Positions 17,901-26,877 of a stretch of DNA of 37,130 bases are shown in pieces. The notes beneath the pieces are model-generated. The model was not told the DNA's origin, did no database searches, and was given only the letters and a program-made list of their open reading frames with translations. Positions within the stretch are counted from its first letter, which is position 1. Every line of letters starts with the position of its first letter. The stretch is from assembly GCA_010672925.1 (NCBI GenBank), contig JAAHFP010000051.1, positions 4,589 through 41,718 of the forward strand. Reading direction: 5' to 3'. The DNA comes from Symploca sp. SIO1C2. GTDB taxonomy: Bacteria; Cyanobacteriota; Cyanobacteriia; Cyanobacteriales; Coleofasciculaceae. The translations under genes and the position numbers were made by a program.

Positions 17901-20900
17901 ATGTCTTGACTATTATCTTTACTATCCGGAGAATCGTCTCCAGCATAAACACTGGAGAAGAGATCCAATTGAGGTAGTACAGTTTGGTCAACTTTTACTT
18001 GATCATCTACGAAACTTTGAGCATTAGGATTTGTCGGATCTTGCTGATCATCTTGATCTTGAGTATTCAGACTATTTTGAGAATCACTATCTAAAGCTGC
18101 TCCGATAGAGTGAATAGCGACAGAACCCGCAACACCAGCTAAACCCACGCTACCACTAGCTGCAAAACCATCTACATCTTTAGCAGAAAAGGCATTAACA
18201 TCAATATCTTGTTGAGCATTAACACTAGCACCGTTACCAAGGTAAGCAGATGTGTCATTTTCTACAATGCCAATGTCTACACCACCAGCGAAAGCACCTG
18301 CCCCAAAAGCAACGCTACCACCAGCGCCAAGCAGTTTTAAATCATTGACAGCAGAAACGTTGACGGTTTGGGTATTTCCTGCACCTGCTGTATCTTGATT
18401 AATTTGTGCATTCTCACCAATGTATGCGGTGGTATTGGAATCAATGATGTTAACTGTAGCAGCACCTGCCACTCCAACATACAGTCCACCTCCACCGGCA
18501 GCTGTTACAGTAAAGACATCCTCACTAGACTCTGCTTGAACAGCAACTCCTTTGATCAAGTCCATTGAAATGCCAGACTTATCTTGATCACCAAAGACAG
18601 GCATCAAAGTATTGGTATTGGCTTTACCATCTACAGATGCTCCTTGCCCAATATATGCCTTGGTATCTTTATCGATTAAGACCACACCAACCGAAGCACC
18701 AATTCCTACTCCAAGTCCCACTCCCGCAGCACCGGCAATAACGTCTGTCTCTGTATGATTGGTAGCAGAGACAAGGACATTACCATTAGCCTGAACATTT
18801 GCATCATTATCGATATAGGCATGGGTAGAATTATCCAGAGAAATGACCGAAACTGTACCGGCTACTCCCGCTAAACCACCAATTCCTAGTCCAATACCAA
18901 CAGATAAGATTTCCTCTTGAGCCTCTGCTACAACATTAATATCTTTTTGAGCCTTAACCTGAGCTGATTGACCAATGTAAGCATGGGTATTATTAGAGAA
19001 GACTGCTACCCCAGCAGCGGGAGCTACTCCCACTCCCCCAGCACCAGCGGCGGAGCCAGTAATACCCATATGGTAAAGGTCATTACCCGCTGCAACTAGA
19101 ACAGATTGGTCATTACCTGCATTAGCATTATCTCCATTAATGACTGCGCGATCGCCAATGTAAGCTAGGGTATTGTTATTGAGAACATTGACATTGCCCG
19201 ATAAAGTAACCGCAACATTCCCAGCAATACCTCCTGTAATGGCATAGGATTCCAGGTCATCTTGATTGGTTGCGGTGACGGCCAGACCTTTAATTGCTTG
19301 GGTTTGTGCTGTTGCTACCCGTTGTTGATTAAGAGCCTGACTATCGCTTTGTTGATCGGAATCGCTGAAGTCAAAACCTGGTGCTGATACATCTTGGTTA
19401 TCATCAGAATTCTCGATAAAGTTAAGTCCAAACTGACCGTTTTTAACCTGGATACTATCCTTAAGTCCCTTGGCGCTGACACTAGCATCACTACCAATAA
19501 ATGCCTGGGTTGTCTTATTAACAATGGGAACAATGACTGATGCTCCAATTGCTGCGGTACCACCCCCTGCTGCACCACCAGCAAAGGCATCGATTTCGGT
19601 TTGATCATCTGCACTAACTACCACATTACCTTCTGCCTCAACTGTGGCGTTGCTGCCAATATAAGCTTCCGTAGTTAAATTAATTTTGGAAACCCCGACA
19701 GAAGCTCCAATCCCTGCAGTTCCACCAACAGCAAAAGAAGCAGAAATGGAGGTAATATCTTCTTGGGATTGAGCATCAACGATAATATTATTTTCCGCTG
19801 CTACATAGGCTGCATCGGCAACAAATGCTTGGGTATTTTTGTTGATAATACCAACATCAACTCCTACCCCGAATCCCACGGAACCACCACCGGCAAGAGC
19901 ACCACCAATGCCCAAAATCTTGGTATTATCGAAGGCATGAATTATGACCGATTGATTGTCATTGGCAGCGGTGCGATCAATATTAATCTGAGCATTTTCC
20001 CCAACATAGGCTAGGGTTTGATTATCCAATAGGGTAACTGTAGCAGAACCGGCGATACCTGCTGTACCACCAACTGCACCACCAGCTGCGATCGCTAAAA
20101 TATCATCAGTGTGGGTGGCTTGGATATTGGTGTTATGGGCAATATTGGCTTGGGTGAAGGCTCCAAGATAGGCTTTGGTGGTGTTATCAATATCGCTGAT
20201 GGCAGTAGAAAGTCCCACTCCCGCATCTCCACCTCCCGCAGCGCCACCGGCAACATTAACTAAGTCAAAACTGCTATGGGCCGTTACATTGAGATTGCCG
20301 GAGGCGATAAGAGTTGTGGGCTGGTCAATAGTAGAATCGGCGATAAATGCCTCAGTTATATTGTTCGCAGTAACAACAGTCGCAACTCCCGCAATACCTA
20401 ATGTTCCTGTGGCAGCAGCAATACTGATGCCAAAAGCTGCTAAATCTTGTTCGGAAGAGGCATTAACTTGAATATTATTAGCGTTAATCGAAACACCAGT
20501 CTCAATAAAACTCCGGGTAATGGCGGTGTTAAGAATATCTGCACTACCAAGTCCGACACTGACATCACCACCTAAATTGCCAGCAATATTGCCCGCGATC
20601 GCTTTCGATTGGATATCATTAGAACTGGCTAGGGATAGGTCTCCTGTCGTATTGATCACAGAACCAGCCCCAATCCAAGTTTCAATGCGGTTATTTAACT
20701 TATTAACTGCAAAAGAACCGGCAATTTGTGCACTGCCACCATCGGTATTTACACCTCCAGCGATCGCTTCGGTATAGTAATTATTGGTTCGTAGCAGTTG
20801 TTGTAGATCATCGGCTAAATTATTAAAGTCTGTGAACTCAAATTTGTCTGGACTAATTCGATGGTTAGTGGCAGTAACTGAAAGGCTATTGGCATTGACA

Positions 20901-23900
20901 ATAGTGTTATTACCCAAGAAAGCTTGATTCACCCGATCCGTGTCGAGAATGGCTACAGATGCTCCAATCCCTACTTCACTACCTGTGGTTTTTGCTGTAG
21001 CTTGAGCCGAGAGACGGCTAGTATCACTAGACTCAACCTTGATGTCTTCTGCGGCGGCAATGATTACCCCATCACTAATCCAGGCTTTGGTTTCATCTTT
21101 AGAACGAGCGATCGCTAAAGAGCCAGCGACACCAACTGAATCAGCATCGCTGGCACCAGAAATTGCCTCTACTGCTAGTTTATTCTTAAACTCTTCCGAT
21201 ACATTTTGTTGCGATACTGCACTAATATTGATATCTTGTGCTTGGGCGATAATTGTATTTTGCCCTAACAAGGTGTTGGTTTGATTATCGGTGGTGTTAA
21301 TCCCCACTCCTACAGCTACCTTAACAGAGCCACTATTACCTTCAGCAGCCCCTTTGCCCTTGGTGGTAAAGTCTGCTTGATTAGTAGCAGAAAGGTTAAT
21401 ATCTCCTTCTATGGCAAAGATTCCGTTGGAGATCCGTGCGGTAACATCATCATCAATATCGGCAATAGCCACTGCTGCGGCTAAATCAACTGAGCCATTG
21501 GAAGTACTGGCATCATATTCACTCAAAGATTCCCCACTCTTGGATTGACTTTGATCTGAATCAGAACTAGCTCCCTTGGAACTTGCTTGGGACTCAGTTT
21601 CATAGGTGCGAGTGGCTGTGGCGGCAACCTCCAAATCCCCAGCAATTGTGCTAATACCTCGGTCTACTATTGCGTTGGTATTGCTATCAGTGGTAACTAC
21701 AGTAACGGAGGCTCCAATGCCAATATCCTCACCGGCGGCTTCTCCATCAGCTTTGGTGGTATTCTTACTTGTATTAGTACTAGAGACATTAACACCATTC
21801 TGGGTTGTAATTTGCTTTCCAGAAGCGATCGCGGCTTGGGTAGTTTGGTTCAAGTCAGCTACTGCTACGGAAGCATCAATGGCTACGCCTCCCTCGGCTC
21901 CCCCAGCGGCGGTGGTTTCCGCTTCATCGGAGGAATTTGCTGTTAAGTTGAGGGTTCCCACATTGTTGAGTTCGGCATTGGTTCCCACAGATGCCTGAGT
22001 CAGATCATCGGTGAAATTTAATGCTACCGAGGCTCCGATACCAGCGGAATTTCCACTGCTCTTGCTGGTGGCATTAACCTTGGTTTTGCTGTTGTTGTTT
22101 GCTGTAATAGTGACATCAGCACCACCACCATCGATGATTGCACCAGTCCCGATATCGGCAAGGGATTGACTCTGAGAATCATTCAGTGCCAAGGCTCCAG
22201 CTACACCAACATTCTTGGCTCCTGCTCCAGAAATGGCTTCGGTGGTGAAGTTGTGGCTGCTTCCTACACCTGATTCGATGGTGATGCCTTGGGCAGTTAC
22301 CTCAGCATTATCCCCGATTGATGCCTCGTTAAGGGATTCAACCTGGTTAATCGCTACTGCTGCGCCGACACCAACTTTGGTGTTTCCTCCCGCACTACCA
22401 TCAGCCTTGACTTTACTGTTGGTATTACTGTTAGCTTTGAGAGTTACTTCTTCACCAGCGGTAACTGTGGTATTATCGGCAATCGTTGCTTGGGCTTGGG
22501 AGTTAATCAGATTCACCCCAACTGCTGCTGCTACGCTGACGGTTCCTTCACTGGTGGCAGCAGAAGGAGCACTCGTCTGCTGAGTATTATTCTGACTCTT
22601 TTGACTGTTACCGAAAGACCTCTGCTGCTCAGTCTGTTGATCTACCCCATCTTTAGGAGTATCCTGCTCTTCGGCTTCTCCACCTTTGGCGCTAGCGTTT
22701 GCGGTGGTGTTGCTGTCTGTAACCGATTGAGCAGTGAGGTTGATTTCTCCTTCCGTCGCGATCGCTCGCTCAATGGTAGCATTAGTGGTATCGTTGGCTT
22801 CTGTAAGGGCAAAAGCAGCACCAATGGCCACATCCTGCCCTGCGGTATCTCCCTTGGCAGTAGTTTCTACCTTGCCTTTATAGATTGCGTCTAGGTTCAG
22901 ATCACCGGTAAGTTCGATGCCATTGCCTGTACCAACTCTAGCGGTAGTTTCGCTATCGGAGAAGGACAAGGCTGCCACTGGGTTAATCGCAATGCCACCT
23001 TCAGAACCGGCTTCGGCAGTCGTGTTCATTTCTTGGTCAGAATTTGCCTTCAGGGTTAAGTCTTGAGCCTGATTGAGACTTGCCCCATCCTCCACCTCAG
23101 CGCGGGTTTGATTATTTGCTACATTGATAGCTGCTGAAGCTCCCACCCCAACTTTTGAGGAGTCATTCCCGGATTTGGACAATGCCTTGGCAGTATGAAT
23201 GGCTTTATTTTCGGCGGTGAGGTTGACGTTTGCTCCATTCCCATTGACTACTGAGCCATCTTTGAGCAATGCCTGACTTTGGTTACTATCCACCAGATTG
23301 AGGGCGAGGGATCCGGCTACACCAATGTTGGCGTCACCAGCACCAGAAATAGCTTCAGCACTATAGTTATGGCTGCTTCCTAAATCCCCAGCCATACCGG
23401 ATTCGATGGTGATGCCTTGGGCAGTGACTTCGGCATTATTCCCAATCGATGCCTCGTTAACAGATTCCACCTGGTTAATGGCTACCGCTGCACCGACACC
23501 AACTTTGGTGTTTCCCCCAGCACTACCATCTGCCTTGACTGTACTGTTAGTATCTCTGTTAGCTTGGAGGGTAAGTTCTTCTCCGGCGGTAACTATAGCA
23601 CCATCTGCGATTGTTGCTTGAGTTTGGGAGTTGACCAGATTTACCCCAACTGCCGCTGCTACGCTGACGGTTCCATCACTGGTGGCAGCAGAAGGAGCAC
23701 TCGTTTGCTGGGTATTATTCTGACCCTTTTGGCTATTACCGAAAGACCTCTGCTGCTGAGTCTGTTGATCTACCCCATCTTCAGGAGTATCCTGATCTTT
23801 AGCTTTGCCACCTTTGGCACTGGCATTTGCGGTAGTGTTGCTGTCTGTAACAGATTGAGCAGTGAGATTGATTTCTCCTTCCGTAGCGATCGCACGAGCA

Positions 23901-26797
23901 ATGGTAGCATTAGTGGTATCGTTGGCTTCTGTAAGGGCAAAGGCTGCACCGATACCTACATCCTGCCCTGCGGTATCTCCCTTAGCAGTGGTTTCTACCT
24001 TACCTTGATAAGTTGCCTCTAAATTCAGATCACCGGTAACATTAAGCCCATTGCCTGTACCAATTCGAGCTGTGGTTTCGCTATCGGAGAAGGATAACGC
24101 TGCCATGGGGTTAATGGCGATGCCACCTTCAGCACCGGCTTCGGCAGTCGTGTTCATTTCCTGTTCGGAGGTTGCCTTTAGGGTTAAGTCCTTAGCTTGA
24201 TTGAGATTTGCCCCATCCTCCACCTCAGCGCGGGTTTGATTATTTGCTACATTGACGGCTACGGAAGCTCCTACTCCAACTTTTGAGGAGTTATTGTCCT
24301 CAGGTTTGGGCAATGCCTTGGCAGTATAGATGGCTTTGTTTTCGGCAGTGAGGTTGATATTTGCTCCGTCCTCATTTAGAGTTACCCCATCTTTAAGCAG
24401 TGCCTGACTCTGGTTATTGTTCACCAGATTAAGTGCCAGGGATCCAGCTACACCGACATTAGTATCACCAGCCCCAGAAATCGCTTCAGTACTAAATTTG
24501 CTTGGGGTATCACCAGATTTGGAGGCGATATCAATCTCCTGGGCGGTAATTGTTCCTGTACCCCCTAGATAAGCTTCGTTGAGTCCCTCAACACGGTTGA
24601 TACCGACGGCTACTCCAACACCAATATTTTTATCTGTAGCTGTGGCATCTGCTTGGACTGAGGAGTCGGTGGATGATGTGGCGTCAATCTCAAGAGTATC
24701 GTCGGTAGTGATTGCTCCATTCGTGGCTACGTAGGCTTTGGTGCGGCGGTTGGTATTGGCGATGGCGAAGGCAGCGGCAACACTTATATCACCGTCACTG
24801 GTGGCAGCGTTGTTTTCTTGCAGGCGTTGTTGGGTATCAGTACTGTTTTCACTAGCCCCCCCTGCGGTGGAAGTTGCTTTGGTGTCGAAATCTTCTAAGG
24901 CGGTAGCTGCTACTCCAATATTGGCTGCCTTGGTGATGGAGACACTGTCGTCAATATAGGCTTCGGTAACAGTTTCAATGGTGGCAACTGCCACCGTTGC
25001 TCCTGCGGCATTACCTCCACCGGCTGTGCCATCGGCAGTGGTTTCTACTTTGGTATCGGTTTTAGCTGATAATTGCAGATCTCCTGTGGTAGATAATGTA
25101 GTGTTACCTGAAATCTGCGCGATCGCTGAATTCTCAATATCCGAAAGGCTAATGGCAGCATCAAGGGCGGTATCACCACTAGCCTTGGCTTCCGTTAGGG
25201 CTTTGGCATCAACCTTAGAATCTGCTGTAATGGTAAGATTGCCGGAACTTTCGATGCGGGAATTGCCTGTAATAGCGACTTGGGCTTGAGCATTAGCCTC
25301 AACTCTAACACCATCGATTGCAACATCATCTGATCTTCCTTCCGCCAAGGTGGTTAAGTTGGCTTGGGAGTCAATGGTAATATTATTTCCCAATAAGGTG
25401 GCGCTATTGATCTCAACCCCTGCCTCCACGGTTGTCGAGTTGAAGATTTCACCGAGGAGATTATCCCCCCCTGTAGTATTTTTCTCTTCCCTAGCGTTGA
25501 GGTTGATATTCCCTGCTTGGAAACCACTGCCAGGTTCCACCTGGGCTAGGAGTTGGGCTCCACTACCCAGGGTAATGGTGGAGGCATTGAAGGTTAAATC
25601 TCCAGAGTTGGCGATGGAGTTGCTATTGAGGAAATCGTTACCTAATACCTGACGACTGGAAATAGTAACGTCTTCCAGAATATTAATTGTGGTAGCCTCG
25701 ATCGCGAGATCCAGAAGACCACCCCCACCAATCAAGCCACCAATGGTAACGGCCCCATCCACTTTCAAAGTGAGATTATCCAGAGGGCCTGTGCCATCGC
25801 CGACAATTTTACCAATATTACCAATGGTGAAATCTCCCGTGACATTGAGCACCACATCACCACTGATGACCACATCCTCATTAAAAGTGGCGCTATTAAT
25901 CGTCTGATTACCGGTGAAACTCGCCAAGACTGAACCGTAACTGAGCATCACACCGTTTTGGAAGACGACTGCGGATTCAATAGTTCCCGTAGTTTCCTCC
26001 AGGTTCCAGTCACCTCCCAAAGCAGCACTCCCCGTGAGGTCATTGGAAGCGGCAATATCTGCTCCAGTCAAGTGGCTTAGCTGCTGTACAAAGGCTGTAC
26101 CTACTGCTCCTGCTGCTAAGTCACAGCCGTAGAAGAGAATATCTGCTTCTGCTGTTAGGGAATCGGCCCAGCTTTGGAGAGTATGGGCATAATTATCCAG
26201 ATTATCTAGACTTAACTCTGCTGCTCCCAGTTGTAGGCTTCCTGGCCCACCGTGGGAGACAATATGGACACCGGAAATATCCTGGTGCTGTGCCAACACT
26301 TCACTGATTTGGGTTACTCCATCCCTTGTGGCATCCAGCAATATTACCTCTGCTCCCGGTGTAACCCCCGCCATCAGGCTTTGATAGTCTTCTACCGTCG
26401 GGTCTATAAAGACAATTTCCTTAGCAGCCGATGGTTGAGCAAGGCTTGCCCCGGTGAGGGAATCATAACTACTAGGTTCATTTACCAAGAAGCTATCAGT
26501 AGTATCATTGCCGATAAGAAAGTCTCTGCCCAATAAGGAACTATTCGATTTAACACTAGAAAATCCCTGGATTTCCTCCTGCTGGAAGACTGTATCTAAA
26601 AAGCTCGAATCTTCTTGAATAAACTCAGCAATTATGGGGTTAATGGGAACATTTAACTCAGGAGTCAATACTCCCATGAGGTTCATCGCCGATTCTAGAT
26701 CAGGATTAGGATTCAATCCCAAATCTGTATTATTTCCCAAATCTAGTGGGAACTGTAAAGGAGTTAATCCCGTCAAATTTTCTGCGATGAATTCCAT
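11945..26797 (-). CDS. Giant DUF4347 / beta-solenoid / RTX protein, 4950 aa
   Basis: One unbroken 14.85-kb frame. Residues 1-125 are unique. Residues ~126-285 are a DUF4347 domain, common at the start of huge cyanobacterial surface proteins, with HIVSHGGPG (H178, H182) and LFYGCDLAAG (C225). Residues ~290-440 look like a right-handed beta-helix. Residues ~440-3500 are several dozen degenerate ~60-90-residue repeats of the form GVGASVAVN..NQTRAEVEDGA.L.A..DLTL.A, including a recent 376-residue tandem duplication (residues ~764-1516). Residues ~3530-3850 hold four HGL..GD.V.Y...GG..IGGL..G.TYYV modules. Residues ~4700-4930 are RTX nonapeptides, implying Ca2+-dependent folding and type I secretion. 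I find only two Cys. A GAGG precedes the ATG by ten bases. Probably a very long extracellular fibre or adhesin; partner and ligand unknown. Confidence 0.92.
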   Translation of the reverse strand: MEFIAENLTGLTPLQFPLDLGNNTDLGLNPNPDLESAMNLMGVLTPELNVPINPIIAEFIQEDSSFLDTVFQQEEIQGFSSVKSNSSLLGRDFLIGNDTTDSFLVNEPSSYDSLTGASLAQPSAAKEIVFIDPTVEDYQSLMAGVTPGAEVILLDATRDGVTQISEVLAQHQDISGVHIVSHGGPGSLQLGAAELSLDNLDNYAHTLQSWADSLTAEADILFYGCDLAAGAVGTAFVQQLSHLTGADIAASNDLTGSAALGGDWNLEETTGTIESAVVFQNGVMLSYGSVLASFTGNQTINSATFNEDVVISGDVVLNVTGDFTIGNIGKIVGDGTGPLDNLTLKVDGAVTIGGLIGGGGLLDLAIEATTINILEDVTISSRQVLGNDFLNSNSIANSGDLTFNASTITLGSGAQLLAQVEPGSGFQAGNINLNAREEKNTTGGDNLLGEIFNSTTVEAGVEINSATLLGNNITIDSQANLTTLAEGRSDDVAIDGVRVEANAQAQVAITGNSRIESSGNLTITADSKVDAKALTEAKASGDTALDAAISLSDIENSAIAQISGNTTLSTTGDLQLSAKTDTKVETTADGTAGGGNAAGATVAVATIETVTEAYIDDSVSITKAANIGVAATALEDFDTKATSTAGGASENSTDTQQRLQENNAATSDGDISVAAAFAIANTNRRTKAYVATNGAITTDDTLEIDATSSTDSSVQADATATDKNIGVGVAVGINRVEGLNEAYLGGTGTITAQEIDIASKSGDTPSKFSTEAISGAGDTNVGVAGSLALNLVNNNQSQALLKDGVTLNEDGANINLTAENKAIYTAKALPKPEDNNSSKVGVGASVAVNVANNQTRAEVEDGANLNQAKDLTLKATSEQEMNTTAEAGAEGGIAINPMAALSFSDSETTARIGTGNGLNVTGDLNLEATYQGKVETTAKGDTAGQDVGIGAAFALTEANDTTNATIARAIATEGEINLTAQSVTDSNTTANASAKGGKAKDQDTPEDGVDQQTQQQRSFGNSQKGQNNTQQTSAPSAATSDGTVSVAAAVGVNLVNSQTQATIADGAIVTAGEELTLQANRDTNSTVKADGSAGGNTKVGVGAAVAINQVESVNEASIGNNAEVTAQGITIESGMAGDLGSSHNYSAEAISGAGDANIGVAGSLALNLVDSNQSQALLKDGSVVNGNGANVNLTAENKAIHTAKALSKSGNDSSKVGVGASAAINVANNQTRAEVEDGASLNQAQDLTLKANSDQEMNTTAEAGSEGGIAINPVAALSFSDSETTARVGTGNGIELTGDLNLDAIYKGKVETTAKGDTAGQDVAIGAAFALTEANDTTNATIERAIATEGEINLTAQSVTDSNTTANASAKGGEAEEQDTPKDGVDQQTEQQRSFGNSQKSQNNTQQTSAPSAATSEGTVSVAAAVGVNLINSQAQATIADNTTVTAGEEVTLKANSNTNSKVKADGSAGGNTKVGVGAAVAINQVESLNEASIGDNAEVTAQGITIESGVGSSHNFTTEAISGAGAKNVGVAGALALNDSQSQSLADIGTGAIIDGGGADVTITANNNSKTKVNATSKSSGNSAGIGASVALNFTDDLTQASVGTNAELNNVGTLNLTANSSDEAETTAAGGAEGGVAIDASVAVADLNQTTQAAIASGKQITTQNGVNVSSTNTSKNTTKADGEAAGEDIGIGASVTVVTTDSNTNAIVDRGISTIAGDLEVAATATRTYETESQASSKGASSDSDQSQSKSGESLSEYDASTSNGSVDLAAAVAIADIDDDVTARISNGIFAIEGDINLSATNQADFTTKGKGAAEGNSGSVKVAVGVGINTTDNQTNTLLGQNTIIAQAQDINISAVSQQNVSEEFKNKLAVEAISGASDADSVGVAGSLAIARSKDETKAWISDGVIIAAAEDIKVESSDTSRLSAQATAKTTGSEVGIGASVAILDTDRVNQAFLGNNTIVNANSLSVTATNHRISPDKFEFTDFNNLADDLQQLLRTNNYYTEAIAGGVNTDGGSAQIAGSFAVNKLNNRIETWIGAGSVINTTGDLSLASSNDIQSKAIAGNIAGNLGGDVSVGLGSADILNTAITRSFIETGVSINANNIQVNASSEQDLAAFGISIAAATGTLGIAGVATVVTANNITEAFIADSTIDQPTTLIASGNLNVTAHSSFDLVNVAGGAAGGGDAGVGLSTAISDIDNTTKAYLGAFTQANIAHNTNIQATHTDDILAIAAGGAVGGTAGIAGSATVTLLDNQTLAYVGENAQINIDRTAANDNQSVIIHAFDNTKILGIGGALAGGGSVGFGVGVDVGIINKNTQAFVADAAYVAAENNIIVDAQSQEDITSISASFAVGGTAGIGASVGVSKINLTTEAYIGSNATVEAEGNVVVSADDQTEIDAFAGGAAGGGTAAIGASVIVPIVNKTTQAFIGSDASVSAKGLKDSIQVKNGQFGLNFIENSDDNQDVSAPGFDFSDSDQQSDSQALNQQRVATAQTQAIKGLAVTATNQDDLESYAITGGIAGNVAVTLSGNVNVLNNNTLAYIGDRAVINGDNANAGNDQSVLVAAGNDLYHMGITGSAAGAGGVGVAPAAGVAVFSNNTHAYIGQSAQVKAQKDINVVAEAQEEILSVGIGLGIGGLAGVAGTVSVISLDNSTHAYIDNDANVQANGNVLVSATNHTETDVIAGAAGVGLGVGIGASVGVVLIDKDTKAYIGQGASVDGKANTNTLMPVFGDQDKSGISMDLIKGVAVQAESSEDVFTVTAAGGGGLYVGVAGAATVNIIDSNTTAYIGENAQINQDTAGAGNTQTVNVSAVNDLKLLGAGGSVAFGAGAFAGGVDIGIVENDTSAYLGNGASVNAQQDIDVNAFSAKDVDGFAASGSVGLAGVAGSVAIHSIGAALDSDSQNSLNTQDQDDQQDPTNPNAQSFVDDQVKVDQTVLPQLDLFSSVYAGDDSPDSKDNSQDIADAISDTRTDAADNTPKNQVSNAVNQTNVPGGTSAFIGSGAVVNAGEDIGIRAKENLDFDVTVGSGAVGIVGFGGSVAVTNIAENTQAYIDNSATVAAGDDITVATQFNETLDGQGFVGTGGLVSLGAQVVIFNEKSNQAAYIDDGANISQADTLQVTADAEQTLKAESTGASAGLGFAAGAAIARANVEGSTRAYLGDVNIGQGNGTVNDINIAANSTVSSEATTLAVAAGIGGSLVGASAKSKVNPTIEAAIGNGANIAVANDINILSTSKTQTRTEAKGLSLGGVSIGVSESIATMTPEVNAAIGQNANIDAGGNIVIQAIHNEGGEAAFAKANPSAGSIGLSAIGANAKAEANANVSATVGAGTTINTDGDLALSANGSNKAITNVEGFSGAILGSVGFTSAIANAGGTVEATMDGAVIQAKNLSVSANAVGLSETNNKVFTAAAISGRNPVVEATTTTTTNASIGDGINSTDITTTGNVIVQANAQTDAGATGSGKGGGLIDVGVVEVETTRKATVSAAINPEVSINAGGDIDVQSTHGQEVEVNDGTFDLANVDNNANNPDTITLTQNHGLISGDQIVYNNNGGNSIGGLENERTYSVIRIDDQTVRLGAEFTGAQIDDAKDTITFVQPHAFVTGDQVVYDNGSGATLGGLVSGQTYFLRVIDETTIKLTETLQGATLDPRNFTPSTVINSALTVNNHGFQTGDALTYRAPEPDNFFAANQIDYNSNIIDIGEGITGDDKPTHNFNTGDAILYETDIEPIGGLINGQTYYIVRINDSKFQLAASLADATAEDNNGNPQPKVIDLTESDLPGNQFITASSKRPITGLIDGNTYYAVQVNGNQLRLAATQQDALLGNYINLDTTGLTVEHSIGLEGVDLNTSDISENDAFSIYHELDRSDANGANHQLEGAGGALALANAPGGNGIAKAVADSSSGNIFGASNAETKVSSTVNTGTTIGDGVTLAGNNITIGATSFNLATATSRNFAGGLGTGGNGDTDVSVDNKSKATIGEKAAIQARGTFKLSSQASQDLSSSSEAKGVGGIGIALSNNKLNLDYQSLASVGKDAQIQTKAQNLDTPTEGDLVIEALTTDTNVNSKVSSLGAGAGGGSNAFINFSNGSSLTQVKVDSGADLVGNTVTLKSQTKNLNVNLNSKATAGGIGAGVEVESNFNFDNARSEVRLENNASVSGLNEVNLSALNDNIASKVKAKGEVFAFAGGGNVKAMNQQDLSAKVFTNPGSKIKTPKLLVEAKTNTSGDNHITEPDKREAGPFVFIDENKSESLNYDRTIDFNSILSAEPDPELIINAHGEVICAHNVDIIDTDGETLGLVEAEDIIVNDILNDDLMEATFSISDLPENIGVGVIKGNPRFQENYDSVTIINHSEKDLIINDIDVINKTVPTIMIEGAKPGERKDVFEKDPKDPKDIIKLPRLLAPTLIDIQNHSDSDVILNGLIENPHDTTRIVNTGGNILSTGPDAVIETRALELVSNQGGIGTIDDRINARLIQNYATGEGFGLSNDKLLDPTLPLDTSLNASAEEAVYLDLQGILRDDQPLTINAGLISSETEDVDLKIQQGIDGNGQPQTSTYDFDLIRAGGDIIIDAGDSDTNLIGNTDILANGQLDVITGNNIDLTEINGRLDVRRATSAFGDIRLTVADSQATGEDLIMRDGATITALDGSVTLLSGDDIHLGPSATIQATEEVFIQGDYGDADTGVGSNIAILGAIANNSEVVEFAGGNDNDTITLPGNYGNSLVNLGGGNDSFNGGNGKDTVFGGTGDDLLLGNLGNDLLDGQQGNDFLDGQQGDDQLMGGAGDDDLNGSQGEDILDGGIGNDALNGGVDNDLLLGAADDDTIEGGDGNDILMGGEGNDVLAGDAGEDELHGGDGIDLLLGGLGADNLYGEAGDDDLDGGKGDDLLDGGIGNDALYGAEGNDQLNGSDGDDYLEGGIGKNILDGGEGFDWLEVDADDEVLNSTDEDIVNVNG
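22250..24506 (-). repeat. Recent 1128-bp tandem duplication inside the giant gene
   Basis: Landmarks such as GAAAGACC (22613 and 23741) and TTGATCTACCCCATCTT recur 1128 bases apart, which is exactly 376 codons. The DNA is highly similar over the whole unit, including a low-complexity QQQRSFGNSQK linker. The start of a third unit (TEAISGAGAKNVGVAG) follows at about 22250. Sequence similarity drops sharply outside. Confidence 0.85.
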
Positions 26798-26877
26798 GGT
26801 CTTTGCCTCATAACCGGAGTTTTATAAAAGAAGTCAGCAAACTAGATGCTCTGAAAGAAGAGCATCCCATTAAGCTA

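Noticed and set aside
12312-26536. Many open frames antisense or out of frame to the 4950-aa gene
   Set aside because: They reflect low-complexity repeat DNA with few stop codons. The giant frame explains the region.
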